64,000 bases of DNA, taken from Ancylobacter polymorphus. Its GTDB lineage: Bacteria; Pseudomonadota; Alphaproteobacteria; Rhizobiales; Xanthobacteraceae. Every line of letters starts with the position of its first letter. The stretch's first letter is position 1. The stretch is taken from contig NZ_CP083239.1 of NCBI RefSeq assembly GCF_022836935.1, positions 744,001 through 808,000 of the forward strand, given 5' to 3'. Shown piece by piece: positions 1-8,160 of this stretch. The position numbers and the translations under genes were made by a program. The notes beneath the pieces are model-generated. The model did not search any database. It was not told where the DNA came from and saw only the letters and a program-made list of their open reading frames with translations.

Positions 1-15
1 CATGTTCCCGCTCAT
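1..15 (-). CDS. start of an unidentified gene running off the left edge
   Basis: An ATG on the minus strand at position 15 overlaps the TGA stop of the radical SAM gene (positions 12-14) in the ATGA arrangement typical of translationally coupled genes. Only five codons (M-S-G-N-M) lie in the window, so no function can be given. The overlap suggests this gene is cotranscribed with the SOS-box-preceded radical SAM gene. Confidence 0.4.
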
Positions 16-1274
16 GCGCCTTCTCCGAACAGTGACAATTGCTCACCTTTCTGCGGCGGGCGGGTGAAATGGCGGGTGGAAAGCCGCGTCGAGCGCCGGT
101 TCAGCCCCAGCCTCTCCACCGCGATCTCAAAGCGGCGGGCTAGCGTCCAGGCATAGGGACCGGTGCCGGTCATGCGCTGGCCGAAGGTGGAATCATATTC
201 CCGCCCGCCATGCAGTTCCTTCAACAGCGACAGCACATGGCGGTAGCGGTCAGGGAAATGGGTGAGCAGCCATTCGCGGAACAGGTCGCGGATTTCCAGC
301 GGCACGCGCAGCATGACATAGCCGGCTTCCGACGCGCCGGCCGCCGCCGCCGCATCGAGAATGCGCTCCATCTCGGCATCGGTGACGGCGGGTATCACCG
401 GCGCCACCAGCACGGCGGTCGGCACGCCGGCGTCGGAAAGCCGGCGCAGCGTGTCCAGACGCCGTGAGGGCGTCGCCGCGCGCGGTTCCATCAGCCGCGC
501 CAGCTTGGGGTCGAGCGTGGTGATGGACAGCGCCACCTTCGCCAGCCCCTTCTCCGCCATTGGCCCCAGAATATCGAGGTCGCGCACCACCAGCGCCGAT
601 TTGGTGACGATACCGACGGGATGGCCGAAATCGCGCAGCACTTCGAGAATACGGCGGGTCAACCGCCACTCGCGCTCGATTGGCTGATAGCCATCGGTGT
701 TGATGCCGAGCGCGATGGTACGCGGCTCGTAGCCGGGCTTCGACAACTCCTTGGCCAACAGCTCCGGCGCGTCGGGCTTGGCGAACAGCTTGGTTTCGAA
801 ATCCAGCCCGGCGGACAGGCCCTGATAGGCGTGGGTCGGCCGCGCGAAACAATAGACGCAGCCATGCTCGCAGCCGCGATAAGGGTTGATCGAGCGGTCG
901 AACCCGACATCGGGCGAGTCGTTGCGGTTGATGATGGTGCGCGGCTTCTCCACCGTCACGCTGGTGCGGAAGGCCGGCAGGTCGTCCAGTTCCTGCCAGC
1001 CATCGTCGAAGCGCTCACGGCTGTGCGGCTCAAAGCGCCCGGCCGGATTGGAGAGCGCCCCCCGCCCGCGCCGACGCTCACCCTCCACCAGCCAGTCCGG
1101 CATAGGCGGGGGCGCCACGGCGTCCATGTCGGACAGGCCGGTGAGGTCGCGCGCCGCCTCCGCCCGCTCCTGCGCGCGAGCATCGCGACGCTGCTGCGCC
1201 AAGCGCCCCAGATGGCGCGGGGCGGCCGGCGGTGCGGTCGGGGCAGAAGAGCGATCGGAGACGGAGCTTTGCAT
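12..1274 (-). CDS. PA0069-family radical SAM protein (SplB-related)
   Basis: The 420-aa protein carries the radical SAM cluster motif CEHGCVYC (C135, C139, C142), which binds a [4Fe-4S] cluster that cleaves S-adenosylmethionine. The surrounding sequence (INPYRGCEHGCVYC, then FARPTHAYQGL) is typical of the PA0069/Rv2578c group, distantly related to spore photoproduct lyase. The first 100 residues are a basic, low-complexity leader seen in this family. The substrate of the family is unknown to me. The ATG at 1274 follows an AGAGG-type Shine-Dalgarno. A LexA box and a matching -35/-10 pair lie 25-57 bases upstream, so DNA-damage induction is likely. The stop overlaps the start of the next minus-strand gene at the window edge. 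Confidence 0.88.
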   Translation of the reverse strand: MQSSVSDRSSAPTAPPAAPRHLGRLAQQRRDARAQERAEAARDLTGLSDMDAVAPPPMPDWLVEGERRRGRGALSNPAGRFEPHSRERFDDGWQELDDLPAFRTSVTVEKPRTIINRNDSPDVGFDRSINPYRGCEHGCVYCFARPTHAYQGLSAGLDFETKLFAKPDAPELLAKELSKPGYEPRTIALGINTDGYQPIEREWRLTRRILEVLRDFGHPVGIVTKSALVVRDLDILGPMAEKGLAKVALSITTLDPKLARLMEPRAATPSRRLDTLRRLSDAGVPTAVLVAPVIPAVTDAEMERILDAAAAAGASEAGYVMLRVPLEIRDLFREWLLTHFPDRYRHVLSLLKELHGGREYDSTFGQRMTGTGPYAWTLARRFEIAVERLGLNRRSTRLSTRHFTRPPQKGEQLSLFGEGA

Positions 1275-1298
1275 GTCGGGGCCTCTCGCGGAGACTGT

Positions 1299-1327
1299 TC
1301 TTTACGCCAGCATTGAGAACATATCAA
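1299..1327 (-). promoter_or_regulatory. predicted sigma-70 promoter of the radical SAM gene
   Basis: On the minus strand TTGATA (1322-1327) is followed after exactly 17 bases by TAAAGA (1299-1304), a good match to a vegetative promoter. The -35 hexamer lies inside the LexA box, so LexA binding would block RNA polymerase. The start codon is 25 bases below the -10. Found by reading; not tested. Confidence 0.55.
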
Positions 1328-1331
1328 GAAC
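1317..1331 (-). promoter_or_regulatory. LexA (SOS) box, alphaproteobacterial type
   Basis: The plus strand reads GAAC (1317-1320), seven bases, GAAC (1328-1331). On the minus strand this is GTTC-N7-GTTC, the direct-repeat operator established for alphaproteobacterial LexA. It overlaps the -35 of the promoter serving the radical SAM gene. Confidence 0.75.
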
Positions 1332-1462
1332 ATTGACCGAATTGCGACGGCCGGACTGTACGGGCGCCGAAGCGTGGGTTAGGCAGGAAAAGCTCTTTCC
1401 CTCAGGCTCGGGGCGCCTCCCCGGCCGTTCCCAGACCCGGATCCTTCAAGGGTGGCCACGGC

Positions 1463-2050
1463 GTGATCTCGGTCGTCATTCCCACAAGTGCGGGCGCCAA
1501 GCGGCTGATTCCCACCCTTTCCTCGCTGGTGCCCGGCGCTGCCGCCGGGCTGGTGCGGGAGGTGCTGCTGGTCGATTCGGGCAATGCGCCGGATGTGGCG
1601 GAAATCGCCGACGCCGCCGGCTGCGAATATCTCGCCGGCCCGGCCGACACCGGCGCAAGGCTGCGCCAGGGCGCGGCGGCGGCGCGGGCCTCCTGGCTGC
1701 TATTCCTCGAACCGAGCGGCCTGTTGCAGGAAGGCTGGGCGCGTGAGGTGCGAAACTTCACCGACCAGATCGAGCGCACCGGCGCCGCCGAACGCCGGGC
1801 GGCGACCTTCCGGCTGGCGCTGGACGGTTTCGGCATCTCGCCACGGGTGAGGGAGGCGGCGGCAATGCTGCGTCACGCGCTCACCGGGCGGCCACGCCCG
1901 GAACAGGGCCTGCTGCTGCACCGCCGTCTCTACGAGACGCTCGGCGGGCACACGCCGGGACCCAACGCCAATCGCCGTCTGCTTTCCCGGGTGGGCCGCA
2001 AGCGGCTGGTGCTGCTGCGCTCGCAGATCCTGCTGCCGGAAGAAGGCTGA
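1463..2050 (+). CDS. small family 2-like glycosyltransferase
   Basis: The 195-aa protein begins with the nucleotide-sugar-binding beta strand of GT-A enzymes (ISVVIPTSAGAKRL, residues 2-15), followed by EVLLVDSG (about 33-40), where the usual DDGS is replaced by VDSG. It is shorter than typical family 2 transferases and lacks membrane segments. A short glycosyltransferase next to moaB is a common arrangement in Hyphomicrobiales, though its sugar substrate is unknown. The start is GTG at 1463, preceded by AAGGGTGG. It converges on moaB with only four bases between the stops. Confidence 0.75.
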   Translation: MISVVIPTSAGAKRLIPTLSSLVPGAAAGLVREVLLVDSGNAPDVAEIADAAGCEYLAGPADTGARLRQGAAAARASWLLFLEPSGLLQEGWAREVRNFTDQIERTGAAERRAATFRLALDGFGISPRVREAAAMLRHALTGRPRPEQGLLLHRRLYETLGGHTPGPNANRRLLSRVGRKRLVLLRSQILLPEEG

Positions 2051-2054
2051 AAGC

Positions 2055-2618
2055 TCATCCCGTCGGACCGGTTGGGGCGCGCAGCTTGCCGCGCTTCAAA
2101 TGTTCATCGAGACGCGGGAGAATCTCGACGAAATTGCAGGGCTTGTGCCGGATGTCGAGCTGGTGGACCAGAATCTCGTCCCATCCGTCTCGGCAGGCGC
2201 CCGGGGACCCAGGCAGGCAGAACACATAGGTGGAGTTGGCGACGCCGGCGGTGGCGCGGCTCTGCAGGGTCGAGGTGCCGATCTTGCCGAAGGAGACCAT
2301 GTGGAACACGGTCGAGAAACCTTCCATCCGTTTCTCGAACAGTGGCTCCAGCGCTTCCGGCGTCACGTCGCGGCCGGTAAAGCCGGTGCCGCCGGTGGTG
2401 ATGACGACATCGATGGCGGGATCGGCGATCCAGCCCGCCACTTTCGCGCGGATCGTCTCCACATCGTCTGGCACGATGGCACGGTCGGCGAGGCGGTGAC
2501 CGGCCGTCTCCGCCCGCTCGGCGAGAGTGTTGCCGGAGCGGTCCTCGGCCAGCATGCGGGTGTCGGAAATGGTGAGCACCGCGATGGCAAGCGGCACGAA
2601 CGGCGTCTGATCGGTCAT
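2055..2618 (-). CDS. moaB: molybdenum cofactor biosynthesis protein MoaB
   Basis: The 187-aa MoaB/Mog fold protein acts late in molybdenum cofactor synthesis, where the family binds or adenylylates molybdopterin. The nucleotide-binding signatures TTGGTGFTGRDVTPEA (about 79-94) and FCLPGSPGAC (about 142-151) are intact. I place the start at the ATG at 2618 (MTDQTPFVPLAIAVLTISDTR), not at codons further upstream that lie inside the peptidase gene. It sits eight bases after the stop of the metallopeptidase gene on the same strand, so the two are probably cotranscribed. Confidence 0.9.
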   Translation of the reverse strand: MTDQTPFVPLAIAVLTISDTRMLAEDRSGNTLAERAETAGHRLADRAIVPDDVETIRAKVAGWIADPAIDVVITTGGTGFTGRDVTPEALEPLFEKRMEGFSTVFHMVSFGKIGTSTLQSRATAGVANSTYVFCLPGSPGACRDGWDEILVHQLDIRHKPCNFVEILPRLDEHLKRGKLRAPTGPTG

Positions 2619-2626
2619 CGTCTCTC

Positions 2627-3523
2627 TCAGATCGAACCCTTGAAGGTGTTGCACTGCGCCAGCGAGCCCTTGGCGAGACCCTGCCGGAACCATTTCACCC
2701 TCTGGGCGGAGGTGCCATGGGTGAAGCTGTCGGGCACGACATAGCCCTGCGCCTGCTTCTGCAGCCGGTCGTCGCCAATGGCGGCGGCGGCGTTCATCGC
2801 CTCTTCGATATCGCCGTCTTCGAGAATGCGCCACTGCGCATCGGCGTGGTGCGCCCACACGCCGGCGAGACAATCGGCCATCAGTTCGACCCGGACGGAC
2901 AGTGCATTGGCCTCCGAGCGAGAGACCTGACGCTGGCGGGCCTGCACTTTTTCAAGAAGGCCGATCTGGTTCTCGACATGATGGCCGACCTCATGGGCAA
3001 TGACATAGGCGGCGGCGAAGTCACCCGGGGCGTTGAAGCGCCGCTTGAGGTCCTTGAAGAAGGAGGTGTCGAGATAGACCTTCTGGTCGCGCGGGCAGTA
3101 GAACGGGCCGACGGCGGCATCCGCCGCGCCACAGGCCGAACGGGTGGCGCCAGTGAACAGCACCATGCCAGGCTCGCGATAGGTCGCCCCCTCGCCCTTG
3201 AAGATCGGTTTCCACACATCCTCGGTCTGTGCGAGCACCACGGCGGCGAAATCGCCGAGCTTCTGGTCCTCGGCGCTGAGGTTGCGCGGGGGCGCGCTCT
3301 GGCGCTGCGGGGAAGTCTGGCTGGACGGGCTGCCGTCGCCGAGCAGGATTTCAGCGCCGCCGATCAGCACGGCCGGGTTGATGCCGGTGGCCCAGGCGAT
3401 GAGGCCGACAATGATCAGCCCGCCAATGCCAAGGCCTCCCCGGCCCATGCCGCCGCCGCCACCAAAGCCGCCGCCGCGCCGGTCCTCGACATTGCCGCTC
3501 CGGCGGAAATCCTCCCAACGCAT
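2627..3523 (-). CDS. YpfJ-type neutral zinc metallopeptidase, membrane anchored
   Basis: The 298-aa protein has a Gly-rich N-terminus (residues 16-35), one membrane segment (about 32-58) and a C-terminal zinc peptidase domain with HEVGH at 177-181. The flanking text (FNAPGDFAAAYVIAHEVGHH) is characteristic of the YpfJ/KPN_02809 putative neutral zinc metallopeptidases. The catalytic domain should face the periplasm. The start is the ATG at 3523, directly after a strong GGGAGGTGAGG ribosome-binding site; an upstream extension has no support. Substrates of the family are unknown. It precedes moaB with an eight-base gap. Confidence 0.88.
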   Translation of the reverse strand: MRWEDFRRSGNVEDRRGGGFGGGGGMGRGGLGIGGLIIVGLIAWATGINPAVLIGGAEILLGDGSPSSQTSPQRQSAPPRNLSAEDQKLGDFAAVVLAQTEDVWKPIFKGEGATYREPGMVLFTGATRSACGAADAAVGPFYCPRDQKVYLDTSFFKDLKRRFNAPGDFAAAYVIAHEVGHHVENQIGLLEKVQARQRQVSRSEANALSVRVELMADCLAGVWAHHADAQWRILEDGDIEEAMNAAAAIGDDRLQKQAQGYVVPDSFTHGTSAQRVKWFRQGLAKGSLAQCNTFKGSI

Positions 3524-3623
3524 CCTCACCTCCCGGACGGTAGTGCCACGGCACGAGTGTGAAACACCCGTGCCGTGGCAGCAATGCGCCGGGAGGCATC
3601 CGGTTCCGCCGGATGTGGGGCCG

Positions 3624-4256
3624 TCAGGCAGCCGTTCGCGCCGGAGCCCGCAGAAAGTCGCGGGCAAGCGTCAGGTCCGCCTGGGAGAGCCCGTGCCCGG
3701 CCGGGAGGGTGCGGTGGTCGAGCGCCGCCCCCGCCGCGCGCAGCTGGCCGGCGAGGCGGGCAGCGTTCTCTTCCGGTACGATCGGGTCCATCGCGCCGGA
3801 GAGCAGCAGCACCCGTCGCCCGGCGAGATCGGCCGGGGGCGGCACCGCGAGAGGCACCATAGCGCGCATCAGCACAGCGCCGGCCAGCACGTTCGGCTGG
3901 GTCAGCAGCAGCGCGGCGGCGATGTTGGCGCCGTTGGAAAAGCCGACCGCGATCGGCGCGGCGAGCCCATAGGCGGCGCGCGCCTCGGCGATGAAGCCGG
4001 CGAGTTCGGCGGCGCGGGCGCGCACATCGTCCTCGTCGAACACGCCCTCGCGCAGGCGGCGGAAGAAGCGCGGCATGCCGCCCTCCAGCACCTTGCCGCG
4101 CGGGGACAGCAGCGCGGCGCCCGGCGCGATCATGCCGCCGAGCGAGACAAGGTCGTTCTCGTCGCCGCCAGTGCCGTGGAGCAGCAGCAGCGGGGCGACA
4201 CCCGGCTCGCGGGCGGGCTCATAACGATGCACGAAGGAAAGCGCGGCGTCGGTCAT
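3624..4256 (-). CDS. alpha/beta hydrolase, phospholipase/carboxylesterase family (MhqD-like)
   Basis: The 210-aa serine hydrolase has an HGTGGDE oxyanion motif (27-33), the nucleophile elbow GFSNG (S107), and probable triad partners D157 (SGAMDP) and H188 (PAGHGL). It follows the ring-cleaving dioxygenase gene on the same strand. The same pairing occurs in the Bacillus mhq (methylhydroquinone) detoxification genes, where the hydrolase is MhqD. A role in handling aromatic ring-cleavage products is inferred from this pairing only. Confidence 0.85.
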   Translation of the reverse strand: MTDAALSFVHRYEPAREPGVAPLLLLHGTGGDENDLVSLGGMIAPGAALLSPRGKVLEGGMPRFFRRLREGVFDEDDVRARAAELAGFIAEARAAYGLAAPIAVGFSNGANIAAALLLTQPNVLAGAVLMRAMVPLAVPPPADLAGRRVLLLSGAMDPIVPEENAARLAGQLRAAGAALDHRTLPAGHGLSQADLTLARDFLRAPARTAA

Positions 4257-4285
4257 GACGGCCTCCTCGTCAGGGATGGAAAGGG

Positions 4286-4309
4286 GGCGCCGCCCAGCGG
4301 GGCGGCGCC
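4286..4309 (-). terminator. GC-rich hairpin between dioxygenase and hydrolase genes
   Basis: A perfect 10-bp stem (GGCGCCGCCC at 4286-4295 with its complement at 4300-4309) closes a four-base loop. On the minus strand it is followed by CCCTTTCC, a weak T tract. It may attenuate or process the dioxygenase-hydrolase transcript. Confidence 0.4.
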
Positions 4310-4316
4310 GCGTCGT

Positions 4317-5249
4317 TCAGGCGATCTCGGGCAGTACGGCCTCGATCTGGCTGCGGCGGCTCTCAAGGAAGCCGGGCAGCTTCAGCGCCTCGCCCAGGCT
4401 CGCCGCCGGCTCATCGGCCGCGAAGCCGGGAATGTCGGTAGCGATCTCGAACAGCACATGGCCGGGCTCGCGGAAATAGACGGACCGGAAATAGTTGCGG
4501 TCCTTCTGCTCCGTGGTGGCGATGCCGTGGTTCTCGTTCAGCTTCTTCACCATGGCGAATTCGGCCGCGTCGTCCGCGGCGCGGAAGGCGATATGGTGCA
4601 CCGAGCCGCCGCCCATGCGGGCGGGCAGGAAGCCGCCGGCCTCGTGGATATCGACGATGCCGCCGATCTCCGTGCCTTCGGCCTTGAAGCGCACCAGCGT
4701 GCCCTCGCGGCCGATCTGCGTGAAGCCGAACACGTCGGTGAGGATCGCCCCGGTGGGGGCCGCCTCGGCCAGCAGAAGGTTCACGCTGTGAAAGCCGCGA
4801 AGGGCGTTCTCGGCGGGAACGTCGGTGCCGAGCCAGGCCGGTTCGTTCTCAGCCCCGGCGACGCCGATGAGCGCCAGGCGGGTGCCGTGCGGGTCCTTGA
4901 ACGCCAGAACGGTTTCGCCGAAGCGCTTCACCGGCGCGCTGTGCGCCACGCCCTTCTCGACGAAGCGCTGCGTCCAGTAGCCGATGGAGCCGGCGGGCAC
5001 GCGGAACGCGGTCTCCTGCGTCTCGCCGATGCCGACGCGGCCCGGGGCGACATGATCCCAGGGAAAGAAGGTGAGGATGGTGCCGGGCGAACCGGCCTCG
5101 TCGCCATAATAGAAGTGGTAGGTGCCGGGATCGTCGAAATTGACGGTCTTCTTCACCAGCCGCAGGCCGAGTGTCTTCGTGTAGAATTCAACGTTGCGGC
5201 GCGCATTGCCGGCGATCGCCGTCACATGATGGATGCCATTGCGGTTCAT
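4317..5249 (-). CDS. ring-cleaving dioxygenase, VOC superfamily (MhqO-like)
   Basis: The 310-aa protein is built of two vicinal-oxygen-chelate halves. The metal ligands can be read as H8 (GIHHVTAI), H218 or H219 (GGGSVHHIAFR) and E268 (GHVLFEIATD). Length and motifs fit the MhqO/LinE-like extradiol dioxygenases that open hydroquinone-type rings. It is transcribed away from a LysR regulator, with a palindrome between them, and is followed 60 bases later by a hydrolase of the MhqD type. Together they probably detoxify quinones or hydroquinones. The exact substrate cannot be read from sequence. Confidence 0.88.
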   Translation of the reverse strand: MNRNGIHHVTAIAGNARRNVEFYTKTLGLRLVKKTVNFDDPGTYHFYYGDEAGSPGTILTFFPWDHVAPGRVGIGETQETAFRVPAGSIGYWTQRFVEKGVAHSAPVKRFGETVLAFKDPHGTRLALIGVAGAENEPAWLGTDVPAENALRGFHSVNLLLAEAAPTGAILTDVFGFTQIGREGTLVRFKAEGTEIGGIVDIHEAGGFLPARMGGGSVHHIAFRAADDAAEFAMVKKLNENHGIATTEQKDRNYFRSVYFREPGHVLFEIATDIPGFAADEPAASLGEALKLPGFLESRRSQIEAVLPEIA

Positions 5250-5331
5250 GATCTTGCCCTCCTGTGAGCGCCAACCGCGCTCCGTTGCGACAAGAGATAA
5301 CCCGGCAGCAGCGCAATGCCAGACCTTATCA

Positions 5332-5347
5332 ATTGCGTTGACGCAAT
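5332..5347. promoter_or_regulatory. candidate LysR operator
   Basis: The perfect inverted repeat ATTGCG-TTGA-CGCAAT lies in the 189-bp gap between the dioxygenase gene (start 5249, minus) and the LysR gene (start 5439, plus). Position and size fit a LysR-type binding site shared by the two divergent promoters. Confidence 0.5.
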
Positions 5348-5438
5348 CTCATCTGTGCTGCTATCGTTTATGCGTGGCAGGTGGGCCTGAGAGGCGCGTG
5401 TGCGCCGCCATCCGTCATCGCCACATTCGGGGAGCAGC

Positions 5439-6404
5439 ATGGCCGAACCGTTCAAAAATCTCGGATGGGACGATTTCCGGCTGATCAAGGCGGTGGCGGA
5501 TGCCAAGGGCCTGCCGGCGGCGGCGATGACTCTCGGGGTCAACCATTCCACCGTGTTCCGCCGGCTCAAGCAGATCGAAGAGCAGCTCGGCACGGTGCTG
5601 TTCGAGCGCCACCGCACGGGCTATGCGCTCACTCCCGCTGGCGAGGAGATGGTGGCTCTCGCCAACCGGCTCGACGAGGAAATCACCGCCGTCGGCCGCA
5701 AGCTCGCCGGGCGAGAACCCGCACCCTCCGGCGAACTCCGGGTTACCACGCCGGATTCACTGCTGATCCATCTGTTGATGCCGATGCTCGCCACCTTCCG
5801 CGACCGCTACCCGGAAGTGCGGCTCGATATCGTGCTCAGCAACCAGCCGCTCAATCTCTCCAAGCGCGATGCGGATGTCGCCATCCGCGCTACCGACAAT
5901 CCGCCGGAAAATCTCGTCGGCCGCCGCGTCGCCCGTATCGCCTGGGCGCTTTATGGTCGGGCCGCCGATTTCCCTGAGCCGCGCGCGGTGACGCCGGAGC
6001 AGCTGGAAACATTCAACTGGGTGTCGCTCGGCGACAGCCTGGGTTCGCTGAAGACGGTGAAGTTCGTCCAGGAAAACGTCGCCGCCGACAAGGTCGCCTA
6101 CAAGATCAACAGCGTGCTCGGCCTCGCCGAGGCGGTGGAGGCGGGGATCGGCATCGCGCATATCCCCTGTTTCATCGGCGATGCCCGGCCGTCGCTGGTG
6201 CGGCTCGGGCCGCCGGATGATGATTATGCCGCCGATCTCTGGCTGCTCACCCATCCCGACCTGCGGCATTCGCCGCGTGTGCGTGCCTTTCTTGACTTCC
6301 TCGCCGGGGAGATCGCCCGGCATCGCCGGTTCATCGAGGGCCAGATCGAACTGGACGCAGAAAGCTTGCCGGCGCCGGACGCCCCGTCCGCCGCTACGGC
6401 TTGA
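5439..6404 (+). CDS. LysR-family transcriptional regulator
   Basis: The 321-aa protein has an N-terminal winged helix-turn-helix (about 9-66; PAAAMTLGVNHSTVFRRLKQIE) and a C-terminal periplasmic-binding-protein-like effector domain (about 95-300). I use the ATG at 5439 (MAEPFKNLGWDDFRL), which has a GGGGAGCAGC ribosome-binding region; upstream codons are not conserved-looking. By position it probably controls the divergent dioxygenase-hydrolase pair. The 3' end overlaps the convergent MarR gene by 11 bases. Confidence 0.9.
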   Translation: MAEPFKNLGWDDFRLIKAVADAKGLPAAAMTLGVNHSTVFRRLKQIEEQLGTVLFERHRTGYALTPAGEEMVALANRLDEEITAVGRKLAGREPAPSGELRVTTPDSLLIHLLMPMLATFRDRYPEVRLDIVLSNQPLNLSKRDADVAIRATDNPPENLVGRRVARIAWALYGRAADFPEPRAVTPEQLETFNWVSLGDSLGSLKTVKFVQENVAADKVAYKINSVLGLAEAVEAGIGIAHIPCFIGDARPSLVRLGPPDDDYAADLWLLTHPDLRHSPRVRAFLDFLAGEIARHRRFIEGQIELDAESLPAPDAPSAATA

Positions 6405-6843
6405 GCCGCGTCAGCAGCCGGTCGCGCAGCCGGCTGAGATCGTCGGTCAGGGCACGCAGATCCTCGGGTTCATGGTCGAGGCAGACGCCCATCTCACCGG
6501 GAACCCGCTCGGCCTCGTGCCGCAGGGCCCGCCCCTTGTCGGTGAGATAGACCCGCACCTGCCGCTCATCGGCCGCGTCGCGCAGCCGCCGCACCAGCCC
6601 GGCCGCTTCAAGCCGCTTGAGCAGCGGGGTCAGCGTGTTGGTCTCCAGCAGCACCCTGTCGCCGATCTGGCCGACGGTGAGCCCCTCCTCCGACCACAGC
6701 GTCACCATGGCGATGTATTGCGGGTAGGTCAGGCCCAGCCGATCCAGCATCGGCTTGTAGACGCGGTTGAACGCGTGATTGGCCGAATAGACCGCGAAGC
6801 AGAGGAAATCCTTGAGCTGAAGCGTGTCGTCAGTGCTGGACAT
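6394..6843 (-). CDS. MarR-family regulator, OhrR-like
   Basis: The 149-aa winged-helix protein contains FLCFAVYSANHAFNRVYKPML near its N-terminus. A cysteine at this place (C15) is the peroxide-sensing residue of OhrR proteins, which derepress organic hydroperoxide resistance genes when it is oxidised. The LTYPQYIAMVTLW and wing (DERQVRVYLTDKG) segments are also family-typical. No ohr peroxidase gene is adjacent, so its target is elsewhere or is one of the neighbours. It is divergent from the SorC-type regulator. Confidence 0.85.
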   Translation of the reverse strand: MSSTDDTLQLKDFLCFAVYSANHAFNRVYKPMLDRLGLTYPQYIAMVTLWSEEGLTVGQIGDRVLLETNTLTPLLKRLEAAGLVRRLRDAADERQVRVYLTDKGRALRHEAERVPGEMGVCLDHEPEDLRALTDDLSRLRDRLLTRLKP

Positions 6844-7016
6844 CGTGCAACCATGCGTACCCTAAGCTCGCACCGTGCCCCCGCCGGGAGCTGCCGACAA
6901 GCGGGTTTTTGCGTAACGGCAGCCCATTTCCGAATATCGCGAAGGCGCCTGGTTTGAAGATGGCGCGCGGCTCCTCTATAGCAACCGGGATACTTTCGTC
7001 GGGGGGTGAGGTGTTC

Positions 7017-8039
7017 ATGTCGGGTGGAGCTGCGACGACCAGGCCGGGCAGCCTGAGCGAGGCGCCCTCGCTCGCCGATCTCAGCCCGACCGGACGGCGC
7101 TCGGCGCGGCTGCGGCTGCGCGCGGCCTGGATGTATTATGTCGAGGGCATGACCCAGAGCGCCATTGCCGAGGCGCTGGACATTGGCCGCGTCACCGTGG
7201 TCCGCCTGCTCGCCGACGCCCGCCAGCTCAACGAGGTGAAAATCTCGCTTTCACGCGAGATCGCCGAGCTGCCGCGGCTGGAAATGGGGCTGCAGAAAGC
7301 GTTTGGCCTGCGCGAGGCGGTGGTCGCCCCCGTCTCCGGCCCGTTCGCCGACGCCACCAGCGCCATCGGCGCGGCGACCGGGCTGTTCATCTCCGACCTC
7401 ATCCGCTCCGACATGAAGATCGGCTTCGGCTGGGGCCGCACGCTGATGCGCGCGCTCGGCTTCATCGACGAGAAGACGGTCTCCAACCTCCAGGTGATCT
7501 CGCTGCTCGGCGGCATCACCAAGGCCAAGCAGTACAACCCGTCGGAATTCGCCTGGCAGCTGTCGCGGCTGTTCCAGGCCGACTGCCACCTCATCGCCGC
7601 CCCCGCCATCGTCGACAGCATCGCCACCAAGCAGGCGCTTATCGAGCGCTGCGGCCTCGGCACCGTCTACAACCTCGCCCGCGAGATGGACGCGGTGGTG
7701 CTCAGCGTCGGCGAGATGGATTCGGAAAGCACGTCGCTGCGCTTCGGCTTCTTCTCCGACGCCGACTGGGCCTCGCTGATCGCCGCCGGTGCGGTGGGCG
7801 ATGTGGTCTATAACTTCATCGATATTGAGGGTCGGCCGGTCGACCACCCCATCAATACCCGCGTCATGTCGATTCCGATCGAGACACTGCAGGCGACACC
7901 CGAGCGCATCCTCACCTCCGGCGGGCCGGGCAAGGCCAAGGCGGTGCTGGCCGCGCTGCGCATGCTGCGCCCCACCGTGTTCATCACCGACGAGATCACC
8001 GCTGCGGCGGTACTGGAAGAGGCCGGCGCCGCCTATTGA
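7017..8039 (+). CDS. SorC/DeoR-type sugar-binding transcriptional regulator
   Basis: The 340-aa regulator has an N-terminal helix-turn-helix (about 28-65; MTQSAIAEALDIGRVTVVRLL) and a SorC-type phosphosugar-binding domain (about 75-335). I take the ATG at 7017 (MSGGAATTRPG), which is preceded by GGGGGGTGAGG. Members respond to phosphorylated sugars or polyols. The downstream SAF-domain dehydrogenase gene lies 121 bases away on the same strand and is the obvious candidate target. The effector cannot be read from sequence. Confidence 0.87.
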   Translation: MSGGAATTRPGSLSEAPSLADLSPTGRRSARLRLRAAWMYYVEGMTQSAIAEALDIGRVTVVRLLADARQLNEVKISLSREIAELPRLEMGLQKAFGLREAVVAPVSGPFADATSAIGAATGLFISDLIRSDMKIGFGWGRTLMRALGFIDEKTVSNLQVISLLGGITKAKQYNPSEFAWQLSRLFQADCHLIAAPAIVDSIATKQALIERCGLGTVYNLAREMDAVVLSVGEMDSESTSLRFGFFSDADWASLIAAGAVGDVVYNFIDIEGRPVDHPINTRVMSIPIETLQATPERILTSGGPGKAKAVLAALRMLRPTVFITDEITAAAVLEEAGAAY

Positions 8040-8160
8040 AAACGTGGAAGCGCGGGATGCGGTCGCACGCGCTCTTTGCCTCGGAACAAATGTCGAGTAC
8101 CGAAGAACAATGACGCTTGCGCCGAAAGCCGCAGGCGCGCCTCAGGGAAGGATTGGGCGT

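Noticed and set aside
2619..2873. Extension of moaB into the metallopeptidase gene
   Set aside because: It overlaps the C-terminal coding region of the peptidase in another frame. MoaB proteins begin near MTDQTPF.
8040..8160. Further LexA box near 8090-8112 (two GAAC words)
   Set aside because: The spacing between the two GAAC words is about 16 bases, not seven.
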